From Candidatus Peregrinibacteria bacterium (GTDB lineage Bacteria > Patescibacteriota > Gracilibacteria > UBA1369 > JABINC01), in the NCBI GenBank assembly GCA_018697675.1, contig JABINC010000020.1, forward strand, positions 1 to 36,506: a stretch of 36,506 bases of DNA, given 5' to 3'. Both the position numbers and the translations under genes were made by a program. Of this stretch, positions 25,243-34,292 are shown piece by piece; position 1 is the stretch's first letter; each line of letters begins with the position of its first letter. A model generated the notes under the pieces. That model saw only the letters and a list, made by a program, of their open reading frames with translations, did not search any database and was not told where the DNA came from.

Positions 25243-26343
25243 ATGGACCTAGGAAGCACAACTGGAACTACCACCTCCAAAGACCAAGCGGGAGCGCAAG
25301 TTATCAACCTCAAGGAAATACTAGAGGATATTTTTTTAGTATTAACTGAAAAAGAAAAACACGTTATCGTAAAACGCTTTTGCCTGGACAACCAGCCACG
25401 ACAAACATTGGAAAAGATCGGAAGCTCTTTTTCTGTAACTCGTGAACGTATTAGACAGATTGAGAAGATCGCATTAAACAAGTTAAGACGAACGGTCGTA
25501 AACACAAAGCTTAATGTAATCAACGAAGTAGCTAGTGAAGTTATCGAGCAGAACGGTGGTGTAATGCTTGAAGAAGCACTTGTGCTTGAAACACTCAGAG
25601 CGGTTGTAAGTAAAGAGGGAGATGGGGACGAACATATCGTGCACCTAGCTCTAAATATCAACCAATTACTCGAGAAGGTAGACAAGAGCCAAACCAACCA
25701 CAAATTCTGGCATCAGAAAGAAATAAATGTAAAAGCTCTAAAGAATATCGCAAATACAAGCGTGAAAATTCTAAAGAGGTCTGGAGATATCGTTAGAAAA
25801 GAGAAATTCCTAGTAGACATTGAATCAACTATGAAAACTCAGGGAGTTGAAGTCAACGCCTTAACTATTGAATCAGTGCTAAAGACTGACACAAGAATGA
25901 AGGAAGTTGAAGAAGGATACGGACTAATGAGCTGGAGAAATGTTCATCCAAAAAGTATTCGAGACAAAGCTTACATCATCTTAAAGAAAGGGAATAAGCC
26001 ACTTCATTTCAAGGAAATCGCAGTACAAATTGCAGCCGCAGAATTCGATAAAAAGAGTGTCACAGAACAAGCGGTACACAACGAACTAATCCGTTACGAA
26101 CAATTCGTACTCGTGGGTCGTGGACTTTATGCTCTCAAAGAATGGGGATACAAAGAAGGTACAGTCGAGGATGTAATCCGAGGCCTACTTGCCAAGAAAA
26201 GCCCAATGAGCAAACAGGACATTATCGCAGGAGTTCTAAAACAACGCCAAGTTAAAAAAGGGACAATCTCTCTTAATCTTCAAAAATGCCCAGACTTCGT
26301 AAGGGTAGGGCGCGCAGTTTACTCACTTAAGGAGAAGAAGTAG
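25243..26343 (+). CDS. Sigma-70 region 4-like protein with HARE-HTH domain (transcription regulator)
   Basis: Residues about 35-85 match sigma-70 region 4, the -35-binding helix-turn-helix: LTEKEKHVIVKRF, then SVTRERIRQIEKIALNKLRR. Regions 2 and 3 of a sigma factor are missing, so it cannot open promoters alone. Residues about 236-300 form a HARE-HTH winged helix like the N-terminal domain of the RNA polymerase delta subunit (IRDKAYIILKKGNKPLHFKE, then FVLVGRGLYALKEW). A second winged-helix-like copy (about 306-364) ends in FVRVGRAVYSLKEKK. It probably modulates RNA polymerase or chromatin. It has two candidate promoters, a long leader and a strong terminator, so it is a single-gene unit. Confidence 0.88.
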   Translation: MDLGSTTGTTTSKDQAGAQVINLKEILEDIFLVLTEKEKHVIVKRFCLDNQPRQTLEKIGSSFSVTRERIRQIEKIALNKLRRTVVNTKLNVINEVASEVIEQNGGVMLEEALVLETLRAVVSKEGDGDEHIVHLALNINQLLEKVDKSQTNHKFWHQKEINVKALKNIANTSVKILKRSGDIVRKEKFLVDIESTMKTQGVEVNALTIESVLKTDTRMKEVEEGYGLMSWRNVHPKSIRDKAYIILKKGNKPLHFKEIAVQIAAAEFDKKSVTEQAVHNELIRYEQFVLVGRGLYALKEWGYKEGTVEDVIRGLLAKKSPMSKQDIIAGVLKQRQVKKGTISLNLQKCPDFVRVGRAVYSLKEKK

Positions 26344-26383
26344 AAGGGAAAAATAGATTTCCCAAGAAAACATATGTATATTA

Positions 26384-26417
26384 AAAGAGGTTACCATAAG
26401 TAGCCTCTTTTTATTAT
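26384..26417 (+). terminator. Intrinsic terminator after the sigma4/HARE gene
   Basis: An 11-bp stem AAAGAGGTTAC (26384-26394) / GTAGCCTCTTT (26400-26410), with one T-G pair and a 5-base loop, is followed by TTATTAT. It has an A/T-rich base on both sides and could work in both directions. Confidence 0.85.
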
Positions 26418-26458
26418 CTCCACACATTAAAGAATCTATTAATAAACCCTTAATAATC

Positions 26459-26776
26459 ATGGCAGACTGTATTTTTTGCAAAATAGACGCAGGTGAAATC
26501 CCTTCAGAGAAAGTTTATGAAGACGATCTCTGCTTTGCCATTAACGACATAAACCCAAAAGCACCAACTCACATGCTCATAATTCCACACGAGCACATTC
26601 CAACTATTTCAGACTTAGAAGAAGGCCAAGAAACTCTAGCTGGCCATATGATAAAAGTCGCCCGAGATCTAGCCCACAAAGCAGGTGTTGAGGGCTACCG
26701 CCTCCAATTCAACGTCCACGAAAAAGGAGGCCAAGAAGTCATGCATATCCATTTGCATTTGATGGGTTGGATGTAG
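26459..26776 (+). CDS. HIT family protein (HINT-like nucleotide hydrolase)
   Basis: This is a compact HIT domain of 105 residues. The N terminus CIFCKIDAGEIPSEKVYED is the typical HINT start with the zinc-type CxxC. The histidine triad is in HIHLHLMGW near residues 96-104, preceded by GGQEVM. Such enzymes hydrolyse purine nucleoside phosphoramidates and acyl-adenylates, including those released by aminoacyl-tRNA synthetases. The C terminus stops at GWM, where many relatives read GGR. The gene follows the strong terminator and is followed by a short ORF 42 bases later. Confidence 0.95.
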   Translation: MADCIFCKIDAGEIPSEKVYEDDLCFAINDINPKAPTHMLIIPHEHIPTISDLEEGQETLAGHMIKVARDLAHKAGVEGYRLQFNVHEKGGQEVMHIHLHLMGWM

Positions 26777-26818
26777 TTTAATACTCCTCCTATAAAGCAA
26801 TCCCTCTAAATAAAATCC

Positions 26819-27028
26819 ATGGCTCCAACACTTCATCCAAATGAACATCTTGTCGAAACTGACAGCCACGGCTCAATGCTTCTAAATGGAGTTTTTGCGA
26901 ACACTTTAAATTCACCAGCAATGGCAAAGGCTATGCCTTTTTTGACAGGTGAAATTGACGAAGAAGAAATGAAAAAAATACTTGGAAAAATAATCGAACT
27001 GCTAAGAACCCTCCATAGTGAGAATTAG
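26819..27028 (+). CDS. Unknown small protein (69 aa)
   Basis: I do not recognise this protein. The first half contains Asn/His-rich segments (LHPNEHLVETDSHGSMLLNG). The second half is a helical Lys/Glu segment (DEEEMKKILGKIIELLRTLH). It is in the same orientation as, and near, the HIT gene and may share its transcript. No start signal sets it apart, so it could be an overlooked lineage-specific gene or a chance frame. The composition and helical end favour a real gene. Confidence 0.5.
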   Translation: MAPTLHPNEHLVETDSHGSMLLNGVFANTLNSPAMAKAMPFLTGEIDEEEMKKILGKIIELLRTLHSEN

Positions 27029-27109
27029 CAAGAAAACGATTCCCCCTAAATGGTTGATTAGATATAGACTGCATTTGATAAAAGAAGCTTCCCGAGCAGA
27101 CTTCAGTGA

Positions 27110-27355
27110 TTAGAATTCAAACCTATGTACAATCTGTACACGCCCATTTACTATTTCTGCATGAAGAGTATAGGGAATATGACCTTTATCCGAATCTAAT
27201 ATCGCCATTCTCAAAAGTTCATTACTCCCAACCAAAGCCTCTTCCACAGCAGCTCTTATAACCACATCGAGATCCGCTACAGTATTCACTTTTTTCAATT
27301 GAGCTCTGAAATAAGTATACAAAGGCCCTCTATTTAATGTCATATCAACTTTCAT
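27110..27355 (-). CDS. Unknown small protein (81 aa)
   Basis: I do not recognise this protein. The sequence MKVDMTLNRGPLYTYFRAQL, then DLDVVIRAAVEEALVGSNELLRM and a beta-like end (YTLHAEIVNGRVQIVHRFEF), gives an alpha/beta pattern with sensible hydrophobic spacing. It lies on the minus strand downstream of nadC, 60 bases away, and could be the last gene of the 29847-27110 transcript. Between it and the 69-aa gene (27029-27109) I see no gene and no clear terminator. Confidence 0.55.
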   Translation of the reverse strand: MKVDMTLNRGPLYTYFRAQLKKVNTVADLDVVIRAAVEEALVGSNELLRMAILDSDKGHIPYTLHAEIVNGRVQIVHRFEF

Positions 27356-27415
27356 AAAACTAAATTAATACTAAAAATAAGACTGGATTATAACATAATG
27401 CGACCCTAAGTAAAC

Positions 27416-28378
27416 CTATTTCACCTTCATAGAAATATCCACGACTCCAGCAGAATGAGTGATTTCGCCGACTGACATGACATCAACGCCTTCAATATCG
27501 TAATCTTTGTAGTTCTGAGAGCTTATTCCGCCAGAAACCTCTACGAGGACATAATCATAGAGTCCGGCCTTCTGAAGAGATTTTACCGCCTTTTTCGCAT
27601 CTTTTGAAACAAAATTATCAAGCATGACAACGATCGGGACATTCAAATCTAGATTTTTGGCCATTTCTGCAGCCAAAAGGGCTTCTTTTTTATCAAGAAC
27701 TTCGATTTCTATAAAAGAGATTCCTTGATAAGACCTGTTTCTCAATGAATCCGCCAAAGCTTCAAAATCCCGCCCAAATTGATCAAAATGAGTGTCTTTT
27801 ATCATAATTGCATCAGACAAATTCACACGATGTGGCAATACGCTTCCATCAATAGCAGCACGTTTGTCGAGAAAGGGCAGGGGGGTCTTGCGTGTGACAG
27901 CTACTTTTGCATGGGCCGTTTCAAATTTCGCAGCAGCGGTCGCGATCCCGCACATCCTTTGCAGGATATTGAGGAAAGTCCGCTCAAGTTGCAAAACTTT
28001 CAAAGGAGAGCCTTTTACCGTAAAAAGCATATCTCCTTTTTCAAAAGACATTCCTGATTCAAATTTTTCACCATCTTTTTCACCACCCATTTTCTTCCCA
28101 ATCGACAAACTCACCCCTCCATGTTTCGCAATATATTTCATCTCTGGAATTCCAGACAAAACACCATCCTGTTTCGCAACAATCTTCCCCTCAACTTTCG
28201 CTGGCAAATGCTCATTCAAAAGAGCGGTTGTAATATCCCCATTTGAATGCAAATCAGCCTCAAGCGATGCTTCTAAATAAGCCTTGAAGAATTGGAAATA
28301 AGGCAAAGACGAGAGCATGAAAAACTCTCTTCTGTTATAGGCTTCTTCAAGCGTTTTTGATCGATCTTTAATCTTCAT
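27416..28378 (-). CDS. nadC: Nicotinate-nucleotide pyrophosphorylase (quinolinate phosphoribosyltransferase)
   Basis: This enzyme converts quinolinate and PRPP to nicotinate mononucleotide, the third step of de novo NAD synthesis. Family motifs are visible: NGDITTALL near the N terminus, LERTFLNILQRMCGIAT, TRKTPLPFLDKRAAID, HRVNLSDAIMIKDTH and the C-terminal VDVMSVGEITHSA. The length of 320 is slightly above the usual 280-300 because of an N-terminal extension. An in-frame ATG at 28318 would give a more usual 300-residue form. The gene begins 9 bases after the nadA stop, so the two are an operon. Confidence 0.95.
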   Translation of the reverse strand: MKIKDRSKTLEEAYNRREFFMLSSLPYFQFFKAYLEASLEADLHSNGDITTALLNEHLPAKVEGKIVAKQDGVLSGIPEMKYIAKHGGVSLSIGKKMGGEKDGEKFESGMSFEKGDMLFTVKGSPLKVLQLERTFLNILQRMCGIATAAAKFETAHAKVAVTRKTPLPFLDKRAAIDGSVLPHRVNLSDAIMIKDTHFDQFGRDFEALADSLRNRSYQGISFIEIEVLDKKEALLAAEMAKNLDLNVPIVVMLDNFVSKDAKKAVKSLQKAGLYDYVLVEVSGGISSQNYKDYDIEGVDVMSVGEITHSAGVVDISMKVK

Positions 28379-28387
28379 GAAATATGT

Positions 28388-29335
28388 TTACGAAACCTCC
28401 ATCATCCTATCTAACGCCTTGAGAGCTTTCAACCGAATATTTTCCGGCACCTCTACTACAAACTGTTCTTTTTCGAGAGCTTCTTTCACAACGCTAAGAT
28501 CAGTTTTTTGCATATCAAAGCATATATTGCAAACGGTATAAAACTTCTTGCCAGGAGCGCTTCTCATCAATCGGCCAGTCATTCCACATTCAGTAATTAT
28601 TATAAATTCACTTGCTTCAGACTCAGTTACAGCCTTTTCAACCATTCCCCCAGTACTACAAACCGTATCTGCTAAATCCAAAATTTCAGTCCTACATTCA
28701 GGATGTGCGATAACTTCAGCTTTCGGATGCATTTCTTTCGCTTTCAAAACATATTCAGCTGTAATTCGTTCATGAATAGGGCAATAGCCTTCCCAAGGGA
28801 TTATATTTTTAGCCCCCTGAATCTTTCTTTCAACATATCGAGCCAAATTCTTATCGGGCACAAATAAAATATTATCAGAATCCAATGATTCAACGACCTT
28901 CACCGCATTCGAAGAAGTGCAGCAAATATCTGATTCTGCCTTAACCTCAGCGGTAGTATTTACATAACACACAACTTGCAAATCCGGATAAATCTTTTTG
29001 AGCCGAGTTTTTTCAGCACGAAGAGCCTCGGCCGTGATCATATCACTCATCTGGCAACCCGCATCCAATGCAGGTAAAATCACTTTTTTATCTGGATTCA
29101 TAATTGCAGCACTTTCTGCCATGAACTGAACGCCGCAAAAAACGATTAAGTCCGCATCCGTCTTATTCGCCTCCACAGAAAGCTTCAAAGAATCCCCAAT
29201 AAAATCCGCCACCTCAAAAATCTCCGCCTTTTGATAATTATGGGCGAGAATTACTGCATTTTTAGATTTCTTCAATCGATTGATTTCATCAATCAATTCA
29301 AAATCTAAGCTACGTTGTGGACTATGTTTAACCAT
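28388..29335 (-). CDS. nadA: Quinolinate synthase, 4Fe-4S enzyme
   Basis: NadA condenses iminoaspartate with dihydroxyacetone phosphate to quinolinate. The three cluster ligands are visible at the expected spacings: Cys94 (DAGCQMSDM), Cys185 (GYCPIHER) and Cys272 (CNICFDMQ, with a CxxC). AHNYQ, FCGVQFMAESA, YVNTTAEVKAESD and HPEC are family segments, and 315 residues is normal. The ATG at 29335 lies inside the preceding gene, an overlap of 31 bases in a different frame, which may couple translation. A TTG at 29296 would remove the overlap. nadB, which would supply iminoaspartate, is not next to it. Confidence 0.96.
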   Translation of the reverse strand: MVKHSPQRSLDFELIDEINRLKKSKNAVILAHNYQKAEIFEVADFIGDSLKLSVEANKTDADLIVFCGVQFMAESAAIMNPDKKVILPALDAGCQMSDMITAEALRAEKTRLKKIYPDLQVVCYVNTTAEVKAESDICCTSSNAVKVVESLDSDNILFVPDKNLARYVERKIQGAKNIIPWEGYCPIHERITAEYVLKAKEMHPKAEVIAHPECRTEILDLADTVCSTGGMVEKAVTESEASEFIIITECGMTGRLMRSAPGKKFYTVCNICFDMQKTDLSVVKEALEKEQFVVEVPENIRLKALKALDRMMEVS

Positions 29336-29847
29336 GCGTTCTTTAATGCGTCATAAGTCGCATGAGCAAAATTAGAGAACATATCTCTAATTTGCCGGAA
29401 CCGTGCGACAATACCATTATACCGATGCCAATCTCCTTTACGAGCATATTTTTTCAAATCCTTACGAAGTGCTTTTTGCTCAGCTTTGAAATGCTTTCTG
29501 ATATCATTCAGCATTTTTTTCTTAGAAGGTTTCGAATTGATAAGTTTCTTTCGAAGCTCCTCTGCTTTTTTCGCCTCATCTTCATCATCACCTTTAGAAC
29601 CTTTCGCCGCCGCTCCACCTTTACGCTCTTTTCCCTCGCTAGATTTCTCAGAAACATGTCCCATGCTTTCCGCTCCATCCTCAGCCGACTCACCATCTTC
29701 ATTCAAAACATTAAAAGCCTCTCGAAGCGTACCACTTTCAACCGCCGCCGTAGCGGACTCAGCTTGCTTTTTGACTTCTGGAGAACCTTCTACGGGAGCC
29801 TCCTTAGATTCAAATGCCTCTTTGTTTTTTTTATCTACCATAGACAT
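29305..29847 (-). CDS. Charged low-complexity protein ahead of nadA (180 aa)
   Basis: I do not recognise this protein. The first 90 residues are acidic and low in complexity (Glu, Ser, Ala, Gly). Residues about 95-150 are Lys/Arg-rich and helical (SKKKMLNDIRKHFKAEQKAL, RKDLKKYARKGDWHRYN). The C-terminal 30 residues are amphipathic with aromatics (RQIRDMFSNFAHATYDALKN). It could bind nucleic acid or a membrane surface. Its 3' end overlaps nadA by 31 bases and it carries the operon promoter, so it is probably co-transcribed with nadA and nadC, but no NAD-related motif is seen. An alternative start ATG lies 6 bases later (29841). Confidence 0.7.
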   Translation of the reverse strand: MSMVDKKNKEAFESKEAPVEGSPEVKKQAESATAAVESGTLREAFNVLNEDGESAEDGAESMGHVSEKSSEGKERKGGAAAKGSKGDDEDEAKKAEELRKKLINSKPSKKKMLNDIRKHFKAEQKALRKDLKKYARKGDWHRYNGIVARFRQIRDMFSNFAHATYDALKNAWLNIVHNVA

Positions 29848-29870
29848 ATATGCCGTAAACTTGCTGCGGA

Positions 29871-29898
29871 ATTATAGAGCAATCTCATACATGGTCAA
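29871..29898 (-). promoter_or_regulatory. Promoter of the 180-aa / nadA / nadC operon
   Basis: On the minus strand TTGACC (29893-29898, 5/6) and a perfect TATAAT (29871-29876) are 16 bp apart, 23 bases before the ATG at 29847. Confidence 0.8.
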
Positions 29899-30010
29899 CC
29901 AAATTCGAAACGAATTTAGAAAATTCTTTTTTCCTTGTATTAGCTCTTTTTCACAGTTAAATTATACCCGATTTCACATATTTACGCGATAACAAATTAA
30001 AATAAAATTC

Positions 30011-32755
30011 ATGGAACTTGAAAAAAGCTATGACGCAAAAAAATTCGAAGATGATATTTATACTGCTTGGGAAGCGTCAGGAGCTTTTGCCCCCGAGGGC
30101 TGTCCATGCACAGATCCAGACAAAAAACCTTTCACAATTTCAATGCCGCCTCCAAATGCAACAGGGCAATTACACCTTGGGCACGCAACAATGCTCGCAA
30201 TAGAGGATATAATGATCCGATATCACAGAATGCAAGGACACCCAACTCTTTGGCTACCCGGGACCGACCACGCCGCAATCGCTACACAAAGTATGGTTGA
30301 GAGAAAACTACAAGTAGAAGGAATAGAAAAACCAAGAGAGGAACTAGGGCGTGAAAAACTCCTCGAAGAAATCCAAAAATTCATCGATATTTCCCAAAAC
30401 AACATCAAAACCCAGACTCGAAAGATGGGCTCTAGTTGTGATTGGACGCGTGAAAAATACACAATGGATCCGGACCTTGCCAATGCCGTTCACACAATGT
30501 TCCAAAACATGCTGGAAGACGGATTGATTTACCGCGGATACCGATCGATAAACTGGGATCCAAAAATGCAGACAACCGTTGCCGACGATGAAGTTGATCA
30601 CGTAACAAAAAATGCCACTTTTTATTATTTCCAATACGGACCATTCGTAATTGGAACAGCTCGCCCAGAGACCAAATTTGGCGACAAAATTGTAGTTGTT
30701 CACCCAGATGATGAACGCTACAAAGAATATCATGGGAAAAGCTTCGAAGTTGAATGGATCAATGGTCCAATTCAATGCACCGTAATCCCTGATGAAGTTG
30801 TGGATCCGGAATTCGGAACGGGTGTTATGACAATTACACCAGCGCATAGCCTAGTTGATTTCGAACTGGCACAGAAACATCCGGACAAGATAGAAATCAC
30901 CCAAATCATCGATTTCGAAGGAAAAATGCTGCCAATTGCAGGCGAATTTGAGGGAATGGACATTTTTGAATGCCGAAAAGCACTAGTTGAAAAAATGGAA
31001 AAGAAAGGACTACTGGTCCGCATAGACAAAGAATATGAGCATCAACTAGCCGTAAACTACCGAGGGAAAGGAGTGATAGAGCCGCAAGTCATGCGCCAAT
31101 GGTTCATAGATGTGAATAAAAAAGTAATCGACTGGAAAAACAAAAAGCAATCAATCAAAGAAGTTCTCCAAGATGTTATAAATTCAGAAATGATCGAAAT
31201 AATTCCTGATAGATTTAACAAAACTTATTTCCACTGGATCGACAATCTCCGAGATTGGTGTATTTCGAGACAAATTTGGTGGGGACATAGAATCCCAATG
31301 TGGTACAAGTTAACGAAAGAACAACACGATAAATACATAGCTTACCCAAACCAATCCAGCTACCTATTAGACGTCATAAAAGTCGAAGACCCAGGAACTT
31401 ACGGCTTAAAACCTCCAGCGGAAAACACGGATACAGAATTCTACATCCAAGATCCTGATACGCTCGACACCTGGTTTTCTTCAGCTCTTTGGACCTTCTC
31501 AACTCTTGGTTGGCCGAACCACACAGAAGATTTTAAAAAGTTCCATCCAACAACCGTAATGGAAACAGGATATGATATATTATTTTTCTGGATTGCACGC
31601 ATGATTTTGGCATCTACATACGCACTCCGACGCGACGGACTTCCTGAAGAAAAATGTATTCCATTTGAAAAAGTTTACCTACACGGAATGATCCGCGACA
31701 AGGATGGTAAAAAAATGAGTAAAGCTCGTCCAGAGACCTGTATTAACCCACTCGAAGTAATTGAAAAATACGGGACTGATGCAGTACGTCTAAGCCTAAT
31801 TATCGGAGCAACCCCAGGAAATGACATGAATCTTTATGAAGAAAAAATCGCCGGATACAGAAACTTCGTAAACAAGATCTGGAACTCCGCAAGGTTCGTT
31901 CTTATGAATGTAGAAAACATCAACGCACCTCTCGATCCATCCACATTTTCTACTGCCGACAAATGGGTTCTTTCAAAGACAAATGAAATAATCCGCGAAG
32001 CAACCAAAGAAATTCAAAACCACCAATTCTCTCCTGCAGGAAACAAAATTTACGAATTCCTCTGGGGAACATGCTGTGACTGGTACATCGAAATGTCAAA
32101 AGTCACCAAAAACGAAGCAGTCCTCATGCACGTTTTGAAAACCGTATTAAAACTCCTACATCCATTCACTCCATACGTTACAGAAGTACTCTGGGGACAA
32201 CTAAAAGAAGCCGGATGCACCGAAGCCAAAACAATGTTAATCACAACTCCTTGGCCAGAAGCAAATCCAGAGTATGACTTCTCAGATGAACAAGAAGATA
32301 TAGAAAAAGCCATCGAAGTAATCCGTGAAATCCGACACCTCAGGTCAGAAAACAAAGTTGACCCAGTTAAAAAAATCAAAGCAGTTTTATCAGGAGGACA
32401 CTTGATCGACATAATGAGAGAAAAAGAGGGTGTAATTCTCCAAATGGCAAACCTAAGCGAATTAGAAATCCATGACGAACCACAAAACATAGAAGACGCC
32501 ATCTCATCAGTCCTCCACGGCACATCGATCGACCTCCCACTGGCAGACATGATTGACCCCGAAAAAGAACTCTCCCGCCTCACAAAAGAGAAAGAAAATC
32601 TTGACAAATTCATCCAAACAATAGAAGGTAAGCTCTCAAATGAAGGCTTTGTCAATGGCGCACCTCCCAAGGTAATACAAAAACAACGTACTAACCTAGA
32701 AGAAGCCAAAGAAAAACTCCAAAAAATAACAAGCCTACTTGAGAAGATTAAATAG
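30011..32755 (+). CDS. valS: Valyl-tRNA synthetase
   Basis: This class I synthetase charges tRNA-Val. PPPNATGQLHLGHA (about 46-59) contains the HIGH motif as HLGH. The CP1 editing domain spans about 190-340. The KMSKS loop reads KMSKA near 566, followed by NPLEVIEKYGTDAVRLSLI, a valyl/isoleucyl signature. The anticodon-binding domain follows, and the last 65 residues form the ValRS-specific tRNA-binding coiled coil (SRLTKEKENLDKFIQTIEGK). Its 914 residues match the bacterial form. A small gene starts 13 bases downstream on the same strand and is probably co-transcribed. The 163-bp gap before it is shared with the divergent nadA operon. Confidence 0.98.
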   Translation: MELEKSYDAKKFEDDIYTAWEASGAFAPEGCPCTDPDKKPFTISMPPPNATGQLHLGHATMLAIEDIMIRYHRMQGHPTLWLPGTDHAAIATQSMVERKLQVEGIEKPREELGREKLLEEIQKFIDISQNNIKTQTRKMGSSCDWTREKYTMDPDLANAVHTMFQNMLEDGLIYRGYRSINWDPKMQTTVADDEVDHVTKNATFYYFQYGPFVIGTARPETKFGDKIVVVHPDDERYKEYHGKSFEVEWINGPIQCTVIPDEVVDPEFGTGVMTITPAHSLVDFELAQKHPDKIEITQIIDFEGKMLPIAGEFEGMDIFECRKALVEKMEKKGLLVRIDKEYEHQLAVNYRGKGVIEPQVMRQWFIDVNKKVIDWKNKKQSIKEVLQDVINSEMIEIIPDRFNKTYFHWIDNLRDWCISRQIWWGHRIPMWYKLTKEQHDKYIAYPNQSSYLLDVIKVEDPGTYGLKPPAENTDTEFYIQDPDTLDTWFSSALWTFSTLGWPNHTEDFKKFHPTTVMETGYDILFFWIARMILASTYALRRDGLPEEKCIPFEKVYLHGMIRDKDGKKMSKARPETCINPLEVIEKYGTDAVRLSLIIGATPGNDMNLYEEKIAGYRNFVNKIWNSARFVLMNVENINAPLDPSTFSTADKWVLSKTNEIIREATKEIQNHQFSPAGNKIYEFLWGTCCDWYIEMSKVTKNEAVLMHVLKTVLKLLHPFTPYVTEVLWGQLKEAGCTEAKTMLITTPWPEANPEYDFSDEQEDIEKAIEVIREIRHLRSENKVDPVKKIKAVLSGGHLIDIMREKEGVILQMANLSELEIHDEPQNIEDAISSVLHGTSIDLPLADMIDPEKELSRLTKEKENLDKFIQTIEGKLSNEGFVNGAPPKVIQKQRTNLEEAKEKLQKITSLLEKIK

Positions 32756-32768
32756 TTAACTAATCAAT

Positions 32769-33263
32769 ATGGCATTAGAAGCATCTGAAGTTCGAAGTCC
32801 AGACCGTATTTCCCCTCAAAAAAGAAAAGAGCTTGAAGCCGATAGGGCTGCCGCCCAAGCCATGCACGAAGCAATGCTCGATAAAGTGTCTGCATTTCTG
32901 CATGAGATTTTTGGATCAGAATATTGTGGGGATGTAACACATTGTGCCAGGCATCAGATAGGAGAATTACTTCGATCAGAAGACGTTCCTAAAGTAACAG
33001 AGCTTGGCAAACATAAGACAACTCCAGAAACAGAAGAACTTAAGTTTTTCAAATTCCCGGAAGAGGCAAAATTGGACGAAGAAGGGAAAAAGAGAGATGT
33101 AATGAGAACCTATCCAGATGCCCTAAAACAGGGTGGCATTGCCCCTCAAGATCAAATGGTCGCTAGAAGATTTTTAGAAGCTATAAGAGAGGCAAATAAA
33201 GTAACGGAGCCACAATACATACATCGTTTAATGGCTAGATTAAGGGATATAGCTTTCCAATAA
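32769..33263 (+). CDS. Unknown protein co-transcribed with valS (164 aa)
   Basis: I do not recognise this protein. It is soluble and helical, with a charged N terminus (PQKRKELEADRAAAQAMHEA). A segment with two cysteines and a histidine (SEYCGDVTHCARHQIGELL, near 50-68) could hold a metal, and the C-terminal helix (RRFLEAIREANKVTEPQYIH) is well formed. It begins 13 bases after the valS stop, with no promoter of its own visible. A role linked to tRNA charging is only suggested by position. Confidence 0.65.
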   Translation: MALEASEVRSPDRISPQKRKELEADRAAAQAMHEAMLDKVSAFLHEIFGSEYCGDVTHCARHQIGELLRSEDVPKVTELGKHKTTPETEELKFFKFPEEAKLDEEGKKRDVMRTYPDALKQGGIAPQDQMVARRFLEAIREANKVTEPQYIHRLMARLRDIAFQ

Positions 33264-33304
33264 ACTAGTCAAAAGCTAATTATCTACCTCCACCCCCTTT
33301 TTTC

Positions 33305-33313
33305 TGCTATAAT
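33305..33313 (+). promoter_or_regulatory. Extended -10 promoter of the TPR-like gene
   Basis: TGCTATAAT (-10 at 33308-33313) is a consensus extended -10, followed by a roughly 40-base leader to the ATG at 33360. No clear -35 is seen. Confidence 0.65.
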
Positions 33314-33359
33314 ATAGGGAACTATTTGTGCGTACAGAGCGCAAAATAATGCTCTCCCT

Positions 33360-34292
33360 ATGGTTTACGTAGATGAAAATCAGCTCCTAGAGTTCTTACG
33401 GCAAGCGCGTGATAGTTTTGAGCTGGGCGACTACGAAACGGCTTACAGGTCCGCTCAAAGTGCACTAAACTTAGATGAGACAAACAGTTTTGCAAACCGC
33501 GTTATCAAGAAATCTGCAAAACAAATTCGACGTATAAGAAAACGAGAATTGAAGAAAAGAGAAAAAGCCCTGCGTCCACTCTGGAAATCAGCGGCCTACG
33601 AAAAACTTCTCAAAGAATACGAAGCTCTCAACAAATTTTATCCAAATTATCCGCCATTGCTCCTAAAAATCGCCAAATTAAAGAATTTAAATAAAAAGCA
33701 AAAAGAGCAAACTTCAACTGAATACAAAAAAGACATAAAAAGCAAAATAAAATCTCTCCACAAAGAGGGGAAATACATGGAGGCAATCAGCGGCATAGAA
33801 CAAATAAGGCCATATTTTGAAGGCGAATCCTGGCCAGAAAAATTAAATCAAAAAATAAAACATGACTACGTAGTAACACAACTCCGACTAAGAAAAGAAC
33901 TGCTCGAAAATCGACAGTATGAAGAGCTCTACAGATTCCTAACCAAACTCTACAAAATCTTCCCTGAACCACGTATTAAGCGCCATATGAACAGAGCAGA
34001 AAACTTAATCTGGGAAAATAGAAAATACGAAAATAGAGTATTTATCGAAGACTCCCTCGATCTCATAAACTCACTTTACGCCGATGGAAAGTACGAAGAA
34101 AGCATGCAGGTCTGCGAAGAACTTTTTGAAATAACCGGCCGCTCAAATTTCAAAGCCAGAACATTCTACGCACGATCACACGGAGCAAATGAAAAAGAGA
34201 TGAGTAAAATGATAAAATCAATGATGCTCGAAAAAAACGATGCATTACAAAAGGCTTACAAGAAAAATCCTGAAGAGTTTGTGAAGATTTAG
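33360..34292 (+). CDS. TPR-like helical-repeat protein (310 aa)
   Basis: The N terminus (LLEFLRQARDSFELGDYETA, then RSAQSALNLDETN) is a clear tetratricopeptide-type helix pair. Further degenerate pairs follow near 70-105 (YEKLLKEYEALNKFYPNYPP), 130-160 and 240-270 (LINSLYADGKYEESMQVCEE). It is very basic in the first half (about 50-70 and 100-130). No signal peptide or membrane segment is visible. TPR proteins are scaffolds for protein contacts; the partner is unknown. The stop overlaps the stop region of the convergent purA by 4 bases. Confidence 0.8.
   Translation: MVYVDENQLLEFLRQARDSFELGDYETAYRSAQSALNLDETNSFANRVIKKSAKQIRRIRKRELKKREKALRPLWKSAAYEKLLKEYEALNKFYPNYPPLLLKIAKLKNLNKKQKEQTSTEYKKDIKSKIKSLHKEGKYMEAISGIEQIRPYFEGESWPEKLNQKIKHDYVVTQLRLRKELLENRQYEELYRFLTKLYKIFPEPRIKRHMNRAENLIWENRKYENRVFIEDSLDLINSLYADGKYEESMQVCEELFEITGRSNFKARTFYARSHGANEKEMSKMIKSMMLEKNDALQKAYKKNPEEFVKI

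Noticed and set aside
32050-32709. 219-aa open frame opposite valS
   Set aside because: It is antisense to the conserved ValRS C-terminal domains and is a coding shadow.
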